Shown here: positions 35,753 to 46,368 of the stretch, one piece after another
Position numbering within the stretch: the first letter of the stretch is position 1
How the letters are laid out: every line of letters starts with the position of its first letter
Assembly: GCA_945861275.1 (NCBI GenBank)
Contig: CAMATZ010000019.1
Location: forward strand, 1-64,000
Source: Bordetella parapertussis
GTDB taxonomy: Bacteria > Pseudomonadota > Gammaproteobacteria > Burkholderiales > SG8-41
DNA: 64,000 bases
Reading direction: 5' to 3'
Program-made: the position numbers and the translations under genes
The notes under the pieces: model-generated
The model's database searches: none
Told to the model about the DNA's origin: nothing
Seen by the model: only the letters and a program-made list of their open reading frames with translations

Positions 35753-37710
35753 GCGGGGCTCGACTTACGTCCGCTCAGCATGTAAGTGCGCAGATGACCG
35801 TGGCCAGGTACCTCGATGACCGTGGGGCTGCCGGCGTCAAATTTTTCGTTCAATTTCGCGTAGGTCGCCGCAGAAATCTGGATCTTGCCGGCAGGCGCCT
35901 GGCAGGCGATTGCTTCGGCCGTATTGACTGCGTCGCCCCACATGCCGAATACGAGTCGATCGCCACCCGCAATGCCGGCTATCAGCGCGCCCGTGTTGAG
36001 TCCGATTCTGATCTCGGGACGGTCTGCCCCCTGTAAGCTTTTCTGCATGGCCTGCAGCAGGTCCAGCGCATAGTCGGCTGCGGCCTGCGCGTGGTCTTCG
36101 CGCCATTCAGGCGCGCCCACGATTGCGGTGTAGGCGTGATCCGTGGCGCGTATGATCTCCAGTCCTTGCGCCTTGCTGCATTGCTCGAAGACCGCGAGGG
36201 CTTCGTTGATGCGCGCGATTGTTTCGACCGCGCCGGATCTGGCAGCGATCGCGTCAAGTCCCTCGAGTCGCACCACCACGGCTGTGACGTCGGAATAGTG
36301 TACGGGTATCGAACGCTCGCCGCGTTTGAGGCCATCCGACAGCGGACGCGGCACGAGGCTCCTGATGAATTCGTCAACAGACGTGCGGCTTTGTGCGAGC
36401 TCGTCCTCGGCACGCCGCAGATCTTGTCTCATCTGATGAATTTGCAGCGTCGCGGAGACACGCGCGCGCAGGAGGACAGGATCGAAGGGTTTCGCGAAAT
36501 AATCCACGGCGCCCTTCTCGATGCAGCGCGAGACACTGTCTATTTCGTCCAGCGCTGAAATCATCACCACCGGAATCTCGCACAGGACCGGGTCGCGTTG
36601 GATGTGCTCCAGCACTTGAATGCCATCCATTTCGGGCATCATCACATCCAGAAGAATGAGATCGAAATCGTGCAGCCGCAGCATCTCCAGGGCTTCCTTG
36701 CCCGAAGCGGCGGCAAAGACGCTATACCCCTCGCGCACCAGCTGTCGGGTCAATAAATCGCGATTCATCGCGTTATCGTCCACCACCAGCAAAGTCCCGG
36801 CGTGCAGCGCTCCGGGTGTCGACTGGGCGCTCGGACGCAGGCGGTTGAAGACGCGCTCGAAGCCAGCTCGCTCTGACGTCTCGGACGCCGGGGCAGAGGG
36901 CAACGCCAGCTGTTGCACCAGCGCAAGCAATTTTCGCGCGGCTCCCAGCTGGCGCTCCAAATCCGCTGACGCGCGTTCGGCACTGCCGGCCTTTGCCAGC
37001 AGCTCCTGTGACTGTTCGACTAACGCCGTGGTCGGCTGCAGCAATGCTTCGTGCAAGTGTGCGCGAATGGTAGTGACGTCGACATCCGCAGCCTCGGGCC
37101 CGGTGGGCAGAAGGTGATCGATTCTCTCCAGCACTTTCTTCGCTGCGGCATGCAGACGCTGAATGTCCGGCACGAGCGCGGCGACCCCTAATTCTTCTGC
37201 CTCGATCACGAGCACACCGCCATAGCCGAGGACCGCATTCATGGGCGTGCGCAAATCGTGTCGCAGACCGGCAACGACGGCGCGCTTGGCGCGGTCCGGG
37301 TCCGCGGTTAGGGTCTCGTCCTCGGCAGGGGCAATCGACGTGATCCCGGGCCGGACCGCACGCGGCGATGCAGGCCCGGAACGACTGATGACACGCGAAG
37401 ACTGCGCTGTCCGAGCCGTCGGGGCGGACGGCGGCAAGAGCGCCTGCTCCGCGCGTATTCCCGTGGGCGTAAGCTCCAAAGCCCATGACAGCGCGACCGC
37501 GATCGGAAAGCCGAGGATCGCGAGGACTACGACGAGGGTTATGGCCCAAGCGGGGAGATGAAGCGCTGGGAAAGTATTGGTCGAGATCTGGATCACCACC
37601 CACGCCACGATGGCGTAGACGCCCGCGACTCTGATTACCTTTCGCCGCCGCAGCTCCCGGAAGAAGCGCATCGGGGCATCGATTAGAGTCTTGAGCATAA
37701 GGGCCGCCAT
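35749..37710 (-). CDS. Membrane-anchored DHp-like/receiver/class III cyclase-like protein
   Basis: The 653-residue protein has two N-terminal helices (VAGVYAIVAWVVIQIS, WAITLVVVLAILGFPIAVAL). Next is a histidine-kinase phosphotransfer-like segment (GLRHDLRTPMNAVLGYGGVL, about 150-170) without an ATPase domain. A receiver domain follows (about 310-425; acidic pair VVDDNAMN, phospho-Asp in LILLDVMMPEMDG, Lys in YFAKPFD). The C-terminus is a class III adenylate/guanylate cyclase-like domain (about 465-640; FGMWGDAVNTAEAIA). The first metal Asp of active cyclases is not at its usual place (VVVRLEGLDAI), so the domain may be regulatory. The gene overlaps both neighbours by a few bases. Confidence 0.82.
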   Translation of the reverse strand: MAALMLKTLIDAPMRFFRELRRRKVIRVAGVYAIVAWVVIQISTNTFPALHLPAWAITLVVVLAILGFPIAVALSWALELTPTGIRAEQALLPPSAPTARTAQSSRVISRSGPASPRAVRPGITSIAPAEDETLTADPDRAKRAVVAGLRHDLRTPMNAVLGYGGVLVIEAEELGVAALVPDIQRLHAAAKKVLERIDHLLPTGPEAADVDVTTIRAHLHEALLQPTTALVEQSQELLAKAGSAERASADLERQLGAARKLLALVQQLALPSAPASETSERAGFERVFNRLRPSAQSTPGALHAGTLLVVDDNAMNRDLLTRQLVREGYSVFAAASGKEALEMLRLHDFDLILLDVMMPEMDGIQVLEHIQRDPVLCEIPVVMISALDEIDSVSRCIEKGAVDYFAKPFDPVLLRARVSATLQIHQMRQDLRRAEDELAQSRTSVDEFIRSLVPRPLSDGLKRGERSIPVHYSDVTAVVVRLEGLDAIAARSGAVETIARINEALAVFEQCSKAQGLEIIRATDHAYTAIVGAPEWREDHAQAAADYALDLLQAMQKSLQGADRPEIRIGLNTGALIAGIAGGDRLVFGMWGDAVNTAEAIACQAPAGKIQISAATYAKLNEKFDAGSPTVIEVPGHGHLRTYMLSGRKSSPA

Positions 37711-38081
37711 CAGAGTGTGTTCGGTTTCACATGCGCGCGTATTTTTGCCACCAGCCGCTCGAAATCGACAGGCTTGGTATCGAAGTCGTCACAGCCGGCA
37801 GCAAGCGCCTTTTCCCGGTCGCCCGACATCGCATTCGCGGTAAGGGCGATCACCGGGATATGCCGCGTGACGGGAGACGCTTTGATCTGGCGCGCCGCCT
37901 CCCAGCCATCGATTCCCGGCAGACTCTGATCCATCAGGATGAGATCGGGCAACGCCTGCGCGGCCATCGCCACCCCCTGCTCCCCGTCGTTCGCCACGAT
38001 CAACTCGAAGCCGACAATCGAGAACCACCTTTTCAGGACGTAGACGTTATCGTCGTTGTCTTCGACATAAAGTATCTTCAT
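37710..38081 (-). CDS. Single-domain response regulator
   Basis: The 123-residue protein is a lone receiver domain: [15 protein letters not shown] (acidic pocket), phospho-Asp in [15 protein letters not shown], Thr in IALTANAM and Lys in DTKPVD. It has no output domain, like CheY/DivK-type relays. Its ATG overlaps the stop of the kinase gene by 4 bp (ATGA) and its stop overlaps the start of the next gene, so it is the expected first acceptor of the kinase. Confidence 0.92.
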   Translation of the reverse strand: MKILYVEDNDDNVYVLKRWFSIVGFELIVANDGEQGVAMAAQALPDLILMDQSLPGIDGWEAARQIKASPVTRHIPVIALTANAMSGDREKALAAGCDDFDTKPVDFERLVAKIRAHVKPNTL

Positions 38082-41000
38082 TGCGGGGCTCTCGCTTCCT
38101 CGGCAGGTTTCTCGGGCAACGGCGAGGTGCGCTGAAAGTCTTCTGCCCGCGCGGGCAGGCGAATCGTAAACGTCGATCCCACGCCGGGCTCGCTCTCGAC
38201 CGTGATCTCTCCGCCCATCATGTTACACAGTCTTCGGGTTATCGCGAGTCCAAGCCCCGTACCGCCGTATTTGCGCGCCGTCGACGCATCCGCCTGAACG
38301 AAGTCCTGGAACAGGCGCTCGATTTGCGCGGGCGTCATGCCGATGCCGGTATCGGAGACGCGGAACCGCACCCATTGGCGCCCGCTCGCTTCTTCGCGAT
38401 CCACCGCGAGCCTGATGGTCCCCTTGTCGGTGAATTTACTGGCGTTGCCGCCCACGTTGAGGAGCGCCTGGCGCAGCCGCACCGGATCGGCGTAGACACT
38501 CACGACATCGGACGCGCAGCTTATATCGAGCACGTTGCCGCTCTTGGTCGTTAGCGGCTCCATGGTGCTCCTGAATTCGTCCAGGACCGGCGCCAGCGCC
38601 ACTGCCTCGGGCTGAATATCCATGTGCCCCGCCTCGATCTTCGACAGATCCAGGATGTCATTGATGAGCGTCAGCAGGTGATGTCCCGCACCAAAAATGC
38701 GTTGCAGCGGTTCCGACAGGTCATCGCGTTTCAGGAGTCTTGACTCGACCTGCAGCACTTGCGTGATGCCGATGATCGCATTCAGCGGCGTGCGCAACTC
38801 GTGCGACATGCTGGCGAGGAATTCGGACTTGTGGCGGTTCGCGACTTCGAGCTCGCGGCTCTTGGCTTGAATCTCATTGAACAGCCTTACATTCTCGATC
38901 GCGATGACGGCCTGATCGGCGAAGGTTTTGAGCAGCGCTACTTCTTTGTCGCTCATGGCGCCGGGCTCCTTGCGGGTCACGGCCACGGCACCGATCGCCG
39001 AGCCGTCGCGGATCATCGGTGCCGCGGTGATAGCGCGGTATCCAAGCTCGCGACCCAAGGCTTTCGCTACCTCTGGGGTGCTCTTAGCCTCGATGTCGGA
39101 GATGTTGATTACTGAGTCCTCCATAATCGCCCGTCCAGCGACCGTATTGCGGTCAAGTGGCAACGGATATTTCTTGCGCGTCGACTCCAGGTTGAGTGTG
39201 CCGCCAGTCGATCCCAGCTCAACCCGATCACCATCGCGGAGAAGGATGCCTACTCCGTGCCCACCGAAGATGCGCAGCGCGCTCTCAACTATGGCGTCGA
39301 AGACTGGTTGCGTATTGGTGGGCGTGCTCGAAATCACGCGCAGAATTCCCGCCGTGGCCGTCTGCTGTTCCAGCGATTCGCCGAGGTCCTTGTTACGCGC
39401 TTCGAGCTCCCTGAACAACCGCACGTTCTCGATCGCGATCACGGCTTGGTCGGCGAAGGTCTTGAGCAATTTGACCTCGCGTTCCGGGGTCTCGCCGGGC
39501 TCCGGCCATGCCACGACGAAGGCCCCGATCGGACTGTCCTCCCGCATCAGAGGAACGCCGAGCATTCGGCGCCAATGTCCCGTCACGGCGGAGGTGCGGT
39601 CATACGCCGCATCGGCCAGCGTATCCGGGATGTGCACGATCGATTTCGAGAGGACGGTCCGGCCGCTTAATAGCGCAGGATCAGCCGGACACGGATATAT
39701 GTCGGCGAAATGGACAAGGGCTTCTGATGGCCAATTATGGGTGGCTGCCAGGTGCACAAGCTTCCCATCAAATCGAAAAATGGCGGCGAACGGACTACCG
39801 CACAGACCAACAGCGTTTTTCAAGATTGTTTCAAACACTGGTGTCACATCGGTCGGGGATTTCGATATGACACCGAGAATCTCGCTGGTGGCGGTCTGCT
39901 GCTCCAGCGCTTCGGTGATCTCGGCATTGCGCGCCTGCAACTCCTTGAACAGCCGCACGTTTTCGATCGCGATCACGGCCTGATCGGCGAAGGTCTGGAG
40001 GAGAGCGATCTGCTTCTCCGTGAAGGCGCGGACGTTGCGACGCCAAAGGATGACCACGCCCACGAGCACGCTCTCGCGCAGGAGCGGCACGGCCAGGACG
40101 GTGCGCGCCTGCTCGGTGAGGTGCAGCGTCTGCGGCTTGAACGACGGCTCCGACAGCAGATCGACGACGTGAACCGGTCGGCGCTCGAACGCCGCCCGCC
40201 GTGCCGGCCCCTCGGGGCCAGGCCGCTGGGGATTGCCCTTGATGAACTCTACGAACTCGGGTGATGCGTTGTGGGCAGCGCCGTGGACCAGGTTCTCGCC
40301 GTCATAGAGCCAGAGTGCAGCCAGGTTGGCCTCGCACAACGTGGTGGCGTTCGAGAGGATCGCGTCGAACACCGGGTCCAGGCTCGTAGGCGAGCTGCTG
40401 ATCACGCGCAGGATGTCCGCCGTCGCCGTCCGCTGCTCCAGTGATTCCGTCACCTCTGCGTTCCGCGTCTGCAACTCCTTGAACAGCCGCACGTTCTCGA
40501 TAGCGATCACCGCCTGAGCGGCGAACGTCTCGAGCAAGCTGATCTGCTTGTCCGTGAACGGGCCTGGGCTGGGGCGAGAGAGCGCGATCACTCCGACGGC
40601 ATTGTCCTCCCGCAACATCGGTACATGCAGGAGCGCGCGGCTCAATCTGCGTTTGGCACGGGCCTTGGTCGATTCGTTAATCCAGTCCTCCGCGAAAACG
40701 TCCGGAATATGCACGACCTGTCGGCGTAAGATGGCCCGCGTGCTGGGCCTGCTTTGGTCATCTAATGGCGTAGGCAGGCGCGAGCCGTCGTTAGTAGCCT
40801 CCGTATTCGCCACGACTTCGGTCTGGTCGCCATTGACAAGCCGCAGATACATGTCTTGACCTGGGAATAGACGAGCGCCACTCTTGACGATTGCATCAAA
40901 CACCGGCTGGGTATCCGTAGGGGAAGCGCTGATCGCACGGAGAATTTCTGCGGTGGCCGTTTGCTGCTCCAGCGACTCCGTGAGCTCGCTGTTGCGCGCC

Positions 41001-44000
41001 TGCAACTCCTTGAACAGCCGCACGTTCTCGATGGCGATCGCAGCCTGGTCGGCGAACGTCTGCAGCAGGTCGACCTGTTGCTGTGGTGTTTCGCCGGGCT
41101 CGCGCCAGGTGACCACCAGCGCGCCCAGCGCGCGTCCCTCACGCTGTATCGGCACGCCGAGCATGCGGCGCACTTTGCTGGTCGCGGCCGAAGTCGGGTC
41201 GTAGTGCGGGTCGGCGGCCGCGTCCGCAAGGCGCACCACCGAGCGCGAGAGGATGGTACGCCCGCTCATCATGTGAGGGCTGGGCGGCGACGGGTAGAAG
41301 CGCGAATAGTACTCGATTGCGTCGCGCGTATCGTTGTAGTCGGCAGCATAGTGCACGAGCCGCCCGTCGAAGCGAAACGCGGCGCCCATCTGCGCGTCGG
41401 TGAGGCGTACCGCGCTTCGCAAGATCGCGTCAAACACCGGCTGCAGCTCGGTCGGCGAGCTGCTGATGACGCGCAGGATCTCCGCGGTTGCAGTTTGCTG
41501 CTCGAGCGCCGCCGTTATTTCGGCGTTGCGGGCTTGCAGTTCCTTGAACAGGCGCACGTTTTCGATCGCGATCACGGCCTGAGCGGCGAACGTCTCGAGG
41601 AGCTCGATCTGCTTATCGGTGAACGGACATACCTCACGACGACGCATCACAATCACGCCGATCGCCGCACCCTCGCGGAGCAGGGGTACGTACAAGAGAG
41701 TGCGAGCGCCCCCGCCTCTTGCTAGCGAGTCGGAGTACTTCTCGCGCACATGCGGTTCGGTGACGTCGGGTATATGGATGGTCTTGCGCTCACGTGCAAC
41801 GGCTCCCACGAAGGTGCGTAGTTGCAGCGACCGCACATAGCCCGCCGGCTCATTCGGAATCGATCCGATGTGCGCCACAATCCGGGTCGTATCGCCGTCA
41901 ATCCGGCGGATGTACACGTCGTCAGTGTTGCAAAGGCGCGCCGCACTTTCGGCAACTGCGTCGAGGACGGGCTGAATATCCGTCGGTGAACTGGAAATGA
42001 CCCGCAGGATGTCGGCAGTTGCCGTCTGCCGATCGAGCGATTCCGTCAGGTCCGTGTTCTTGGCCTGAAGCTCCTTGAACAGCCGAACGTTCTCGATCGC
42101 GATTACTGCCTGGCTCGCGAAAGTCTGAAGCAACGCGACCTGTTTGTCTGAGAATGGCCCCGGCGTTGCGCGATGTACGTTGACCGTGCCAATCGCCCGG
42201 TCGTCTCGCAGCATCGGCGCACCCATGCTCGCGCGGTAGCCCCTCAGTTCGCCCCGCTTCTTGGCCAATGGACTCACCCAATCCTCTGCGGCCAGGAGGT
42301 CCGCGATCTGCACGACTTCACGGCGCGCTATCGCCCGGGAAGAAAGCGCTCCCATATCAGCAAGCGGAACAGGTAATTCACCGCCTTTGTCGTCGCGAAC
42401 GGGGTTTGTGCTTGCCGCCGTTACGGTGTCATCCCCTCTTACCAGACGGAGGGACATGTTCATGCCGCCGAAGAGGTTAACGCCGCTTTTCACAATCGCA
42501 GCGAACACCGGCTGGGTGTCGGTGGGTGAGCTGCCAATCACACGCAGAATCTCGCTGATCACCGTTTGCTGTTCGAGCGCCTCCTTGGTCTCGTTGAACA
42601 ACCGCACGTTTTCGATAGCGATCACGGCCTGATCGGCGAAGGTCTTGAGCAGCGCGACTTGCTTGTCTGTGAATGGTCCCGGCGTTGCGCGCAACACGCC
42701 GATCGAACCGATTGCGATGTTTTCCCGCACCAACGGCGCAACCAGTATCGCGCGCCAGCCGCGTTGCTCGGCTCGCCGCTTGAGGCTATCGCCGACCCAC
42801 TCTTCCGCAGTAAGAATGTCCGGGATTTGTACAGCTTCCCGGCGCAGCACCGCGCGCGACGAAGCTGATCGACCATCGTCCAGCGGAACCGGAAATACGC
42901 TGTCGGTATAGACCGGGTAGGTGTTTGCCGCTGTCTCGAAATGATCGTCCTTGATCAGGCGAAGCGACACATTCATTCCGCCGAAAAGATGCAGCCCGCT
43001 TTTCACGATCGCGTCGAACACTGGCTGCGTGTTGGTAGGCGAGCTGCTGATCACGCGCAGGATCTCGCTGATCACGGTTTGCTGCTCGAGCGCCTCCTTC
43101 GTTTCGTTGAACAGCCGGACGTTCTCGATTGCGATTACGGCCTGATCGGTGAAGGTTTTGAGGAGCGCGACCTGCTTTTCGCTGAACGGGCCTGGTGTAC
43201 TGCGCATCACGTTGATCGCGCCGATTGCGCTTCCGTCTTTCATCAGCGGGGCCGAAAGCGCCGCGCGATAGCCGCGTCGCTCCACCCGCTGACGCGCCCA
43301 GTCGCTGAGCCACTCGGCGGCAAGTACGTCAGGAACCTGCACGATACTGCGGGTCCTGATTGCTCGATTGGAGCCGGATTCGGTGTCGAGTGACGCCGCC
43401 GTTCGATCGTGTTCCTGCAGCGGATTCGTGCTCGCGACCGGCATGACGCTGTCGCCCTGCACGAGTCTCAGCGTCATGGTCGCGTCGCCGAAGAGATGTA
43501 CGCCGCTTTTGACAATGGCGTCGAACACCGGCTGAACGTCGGTCGGAGAGCGGCTAATGCCCTGCAAAATCTCACTGACGACCGTTTGCTGCTCGAGCGC
43601 TTCCTTCGTCTCGTTGAACAGCCGCACGTTCTCGATCGCGATCACCGCCTAAGCGGCGAACGTCTCGAGGAGCTTGATCTGTTTATCGGTGAACGGGCGG
43701 ACTTCCTGCCGCCGCATTTGAATCAGACCGATTGCCGTGTCTTCGCGCAGCAGCGGCACGGCGAGGGCGGTCCGATGCCCGCTTGCAAGTGCGATATTCT
43801 CCGGGTACTCCTCTCGCACATTTGCGTCGGCGACATCAGGGATGTGGATTGTGCGAGCGTCGAGAATTGCGCGACCGGAGATGGTCCCCCGTGTGATAAC
43901 GCGTGGCACCGCAGCGGGAATCGGGCCACGGTGCGCTACGGTGCGGTGAACATTGCCTTCGACGAGCCGGATGACGACGTCGTGTGCTCCGCAAAGGCGC

Positions 44001-44176
44001 GCGGCGCTCTCGGCTACCGCGTCGAACACCGGTTGGGTATCAGTGGGCGAGCTGCTGATGACGCGCAGAATCTCGGCTGTCGCGGCCTGCTGTTCCAGCG
44101 ACTCGGTGAGATCTCGCGTGCGTTCCTCGAGCTTGCGCTCGAGTTCGGCGTATGTGATTTCGCGTCGTCTCGTCAT
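38078..44176 (-). pseudogene. Histidine kinase with ten tandem GAF domains, split by an amber codon
   Basis: The full frame would be 2,032 residues. A short N-terminal coiled coil (TYAELERKLEERTRDL) leads into ten GAF modules of about 170-190 residues. Each opens with a (E)SLEQQTAT(A/S)EILRVIS-like helix and closes with [16 protein letters not shown] HisKA domain follows ([18 protein letters not shown]), then an HATPase with N-box NASKFTDKG and G-boxes DTGIGM and GGTGLGL. No membrane segment is seen, so it should sense ligands in the cytoplasm. The frame is cut after GAF 1 by TAG at 43649-43651, where sister modules have CAG. A GTG six bases downstream opens an 1855-codon frame with GAF 2-10 and the kinase. 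The shorter form could therefore be made by re-initiation, read-through or from an internal start. A promoter cassette lies about 80-165 bp upstream. Confidence 0.85.
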
Positions 44177-44258
44177 TCCATTACCCTATCAGTTCGGCGC
44201 CAGGAACGGCGAGCTCGATGCGCGCTGTCTGGCTGCTTGAACGCCAGACAAGGCATAG

Positions 44259-44340
44259 ATTTCAAACACAATTTTCCCCAAACGGCAATCTATCCCCCGT
44301 CCGGCGAACAGTCAACCGCGTGAATGTTCGCTACGCCCCG
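44259..44340 (-). promoter_or_regulatory. Promoter cassette, copy A (kinase operon)
   Basis: Minus-strand TTGACT (44310-44315), 17-nt spacer, TAGATT (44287-44292), then a leader with GGGGAAAATTGTGTTTGAAA. It matches copies B, C and D in both boxes, spacing and leader end. The expected transcript starts near 44280, giving a leader of about 100 nt before ATG 44176. Confidence 0.75.
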
Positions 44341-44426
44341 CCGCCCCAATCGGCTACACTAATCTAAACCTATCGGCCGTTGCGGCACCACATGGTACCC
44401 GATGGCCCCGAACCGGAGCCCATTCC

Positions 44427-45476
44427 ATGCACCTGTTCCAGCAGCACGCCCCCGCGGACATCGACGCCGCGGTCGGCCAGATCCCGATCATCGACTTCGG
44501 CGCGTACTTTGGCGGACGACCGGGTGCGCTGGCGCCGCTGGCGGCGCAGGTGCGCGACGCCTGCGAGCGGGTCGGCTTCTTCTACATCAAGAGTCATGGC
44601 GTGCCCGAGGTGCTGATCGAGCGCACCGTTGCCGAGGCCAGGCGCTTCCATGCCTTGCCGATGGATGCGAAGCAGAAGCTCGCGCTCGACCAGAACAACG
44701 TCGGCTACCTGTCGATGAACGCCAGCACGCAGCGTCACTCGACCGTGCACCAGGCGACCCGGCCGAACGAGAACGAGTCCTTCTTCGTCGTCGTTGACCG
44801 GGCGGCTGATCATGCGGACGTGCTCGCCGGCAAACCGCTGCGCGGCCGCAACCAGTGGCCGCAGTGGCCACATGAGCTGCCCGGTTTCCGCGACAACGTG
44901 ATGGCGTACTTCACTGCGCTGAACACACTCGGCCAGCGCATGCTGCCTGCCTTCGCTGTGGCGCTCGGCATGCCGGCCGAACATTTCGCACCGTTGTTCT
45001 CCGACGACAACCATGCCACGCTACGCATGCTGCACTATCCGCCGACCTCAGACGCGGACAACGCTTTCGGCCAGGGCCCGCACACCGACAACAGCTTCCT
45101 CACCATCCTCGCGCGCATGGACGTGCCGGGCCTGCGCGTGCAGTTGCCATCAGGGGAATGGCTGTCGCCGCCGCTGATCCCCGGCACCTTCCTGGTCAAC
45201 CTCGGCAATATCATGCGGCGCATGTCGAACGACCGCTTCCGCTCGACCCCGCACGGCGTGGTCGTCGATGGCCAGACCGACCGCTACTCGCTCGCCTACT
45301 TCCACAGCCCGAACCCGTACCGCGTGATCGAGGTGCTGCCCTCCTGCATCGACGCGGACCGTCCGGCGAAATACACACCGGCGCTCTACGCCGATTTGGT
45401 GCTGGAGTTCTTTCGCGCCAACTACGCCCACCAGCAAGGTCACGGGACGGCGGCGATGCCGAACCGCTACGGCTGA
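44427..45476 (+). CDS. 2OG-Fe(II) oxygenase of the isopenicillin N synthase family
   Basis: ATG 44427 follows CGGAG. The 349-residue protein has the DIOX-N start (IPIIDFGAYFGG, GFFYIKSHGVP) and the double-stranded beta-helix with metal triad His and Asp in GPHTDNSFLTIL and a distal His in FRSTPHGVV. The 2-oxoglutarate-binding region is DRYSLAYFHSPN. Family members hydroxylate or desaturate small molecules using 2-oxoglutarate, iron and oxygen. The gene is divergent from the kinase operon. A copy of its last about 75 codons is found at 47203-47430. Confidence 0.88.
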   Translation: MHLFQQHAPADIDAAVGQIPIIDFGAYFGGRPGALAPLAAQVRDACERVGFFYIKSHGVPEVLIERTVAEARRFHALPMDAKQKLALDQNNVGYLSMNASTQRHSTVHQATRPNENESFFVVVDRAADHADVLAGKPLRGRNQWPQWPHELPGFRDNVMAYFTALNTLGQRMLPAFAVALGMPAEHFAPLFSDDNHATLRMLHYPPTSDADNAFGQGPHTDNSFLTILARMDVPGLRVQLPSGEWLSPPLIPGTFLVNLGNIMRRMSNDRFRSTPHGVVVDGQTDRYSLAYFHSPNPYRVIEVLPSCIDADRPAKYTPALYADLVLEFFRANYAHQQGHGTAAMPNRYG

Positions 45477-46011
45477 AGGCCCGGGGACCGGCCGGACGAT
45501 GGCTGCGGAGGCCAACATTGAACGGGCGTGCCCGCGATAGTAAATCGAAAATAAATAGCGCGACTGTGCTGCGCAAGCGGCTCACGCCGAAGCGACGAGG
45601 ACACAGGCGTGGATACAGTAGTGGCGCGGAGGATCAAATGACGTTAGGCAATTTGGGAGAATCGTCTATGCGAAACGCAAAATCAAATCGACTCCGCTAC
45701 CTTTCGTTGTACCTTTCGTTACTGGAAACTCACGACCCCGCGTTACCGCGACGCCGCTTCCTCATGCTACCAAGGCGTACGGACAACGCCTTGGACGGGA
45801 CTTCAACCCGCTAGACTCACTGCTGTTACTGCGAACCGTCAGGTCTTTCGTTATCGTACGATAATGAAAGACCTGACCACTTCGTGAGAGCCTGACCCCC
45901 GCGTTGGCGCGCTCGACTGCGCAAACAACAACGCCCGCAATTGCAGGCGCGGGATGGAATGTCTCTTCCTTTAGCCGCTAAAAAGAGGGGCATCGCGCTG
46001 CGATGTGATTA
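45477..46011. other. Gene-free stretch with a REP-like palindrome
   Basis: About 530 bp without a convincing gene. A near-perfect 40-bp palindrome lies at 45838-45877 and is entered separately. Short open frames here show no family resemblance and no ribosome-binding site. Composition is patchier than in the flanking genes, which fits debris. Confidence 0.5.
45838..45877. repeat. REP-like 40-bp palindrome, copy 1
   Basis: GTCAGGTCTTTC on the left and GAAAGACCTGAC on the right flank the core TTATCGTACGATAA, with a single mismatch pair. The end motif GGTCAGGTCTT resembles palindromes mobilised by RAYT (REP-associated tyrosine) transposases. A second copy with variant arms is at 47156-47199. 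Confidence 0.7.
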
Positions 46012-46065
46012 ATGCAAGACTTGACGAAATGGGAAATGGGAGACCTGGCACCTTCGTTTCCCTGC

Positions 46066-46266
46066 GCCGCGACACCCGCAGCCATCGTGAAGTTCCTCAA
46101 TACGGAAATGGTTCAGGTGCTCAATACGCCGGAAGCCAGGGATCGTCTGATCAAGGCGGGCATCGAAGTTGTCGGCAGCTCACCTGCGCAGTTCTCGGCG
46201 GCGATCAAGGCAGACATGGCGCGCATGGGGCCGATCATTCGGAAGGCGGGGATGCGAACGGATTGA
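46066..46266 (+). pseudogene. Relic: C-terminus of a Bug solute-binding protein
   Basis: The frame reads TPAAIVKFLNTEMVQVL, then AGIEVVGSSPAQFSAAIKAD and GPIIRKAGMRTD, ending at a TGA. This is the last about 65 residues of a Bug SBP, with the family ending (w..vi..agi..). The N-terminal four fifths are gone. Just upstream (46013-46052) is a REP-like half (GCAAGACTTGAC). A terminator follows at 46315, which would have ended the original gene. Confidence 0.75.
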
Positions 46267-46314
46267 GATCTGTCGGCCGATTGCCGCCTCCGGCGGAAGA
46301 GATCCCTCGTCAAA

Positions 46315-46343
46315 GAAAAAGCCCCATGGAAGGGGCTTTTTCT
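46315..46343. terminator. Bidirectional rho-independent terminator
   Basis: AAAAAGCCCC and GGGGCTTTTT form a stem around ATGGAA with A/T tracts on both sides. It lies 49 bp after the SBP relic and 26 bp after the end of the minus-strand gene 46369-46926, so it can serve both directions. Confidence 0.85.
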
Positions 46344-46368
46344 GCAGCTGCATCACTACCGGACTACA

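Noticed and set aside
38078-44176. Regularly spaced repeats that could suggest a CRISPR or satellite array
   Set aside because: Units are about 510-560 bp, stay in frame and encode GAF domains with conserved linkers.
45660-45814. Short plus-strand frame MRNAKSNRLRYL... in the gap after the oxygenase
   Set aside because: No family resemblance, low-complexity repeats of YLSL, in a stretch that looks like debris.
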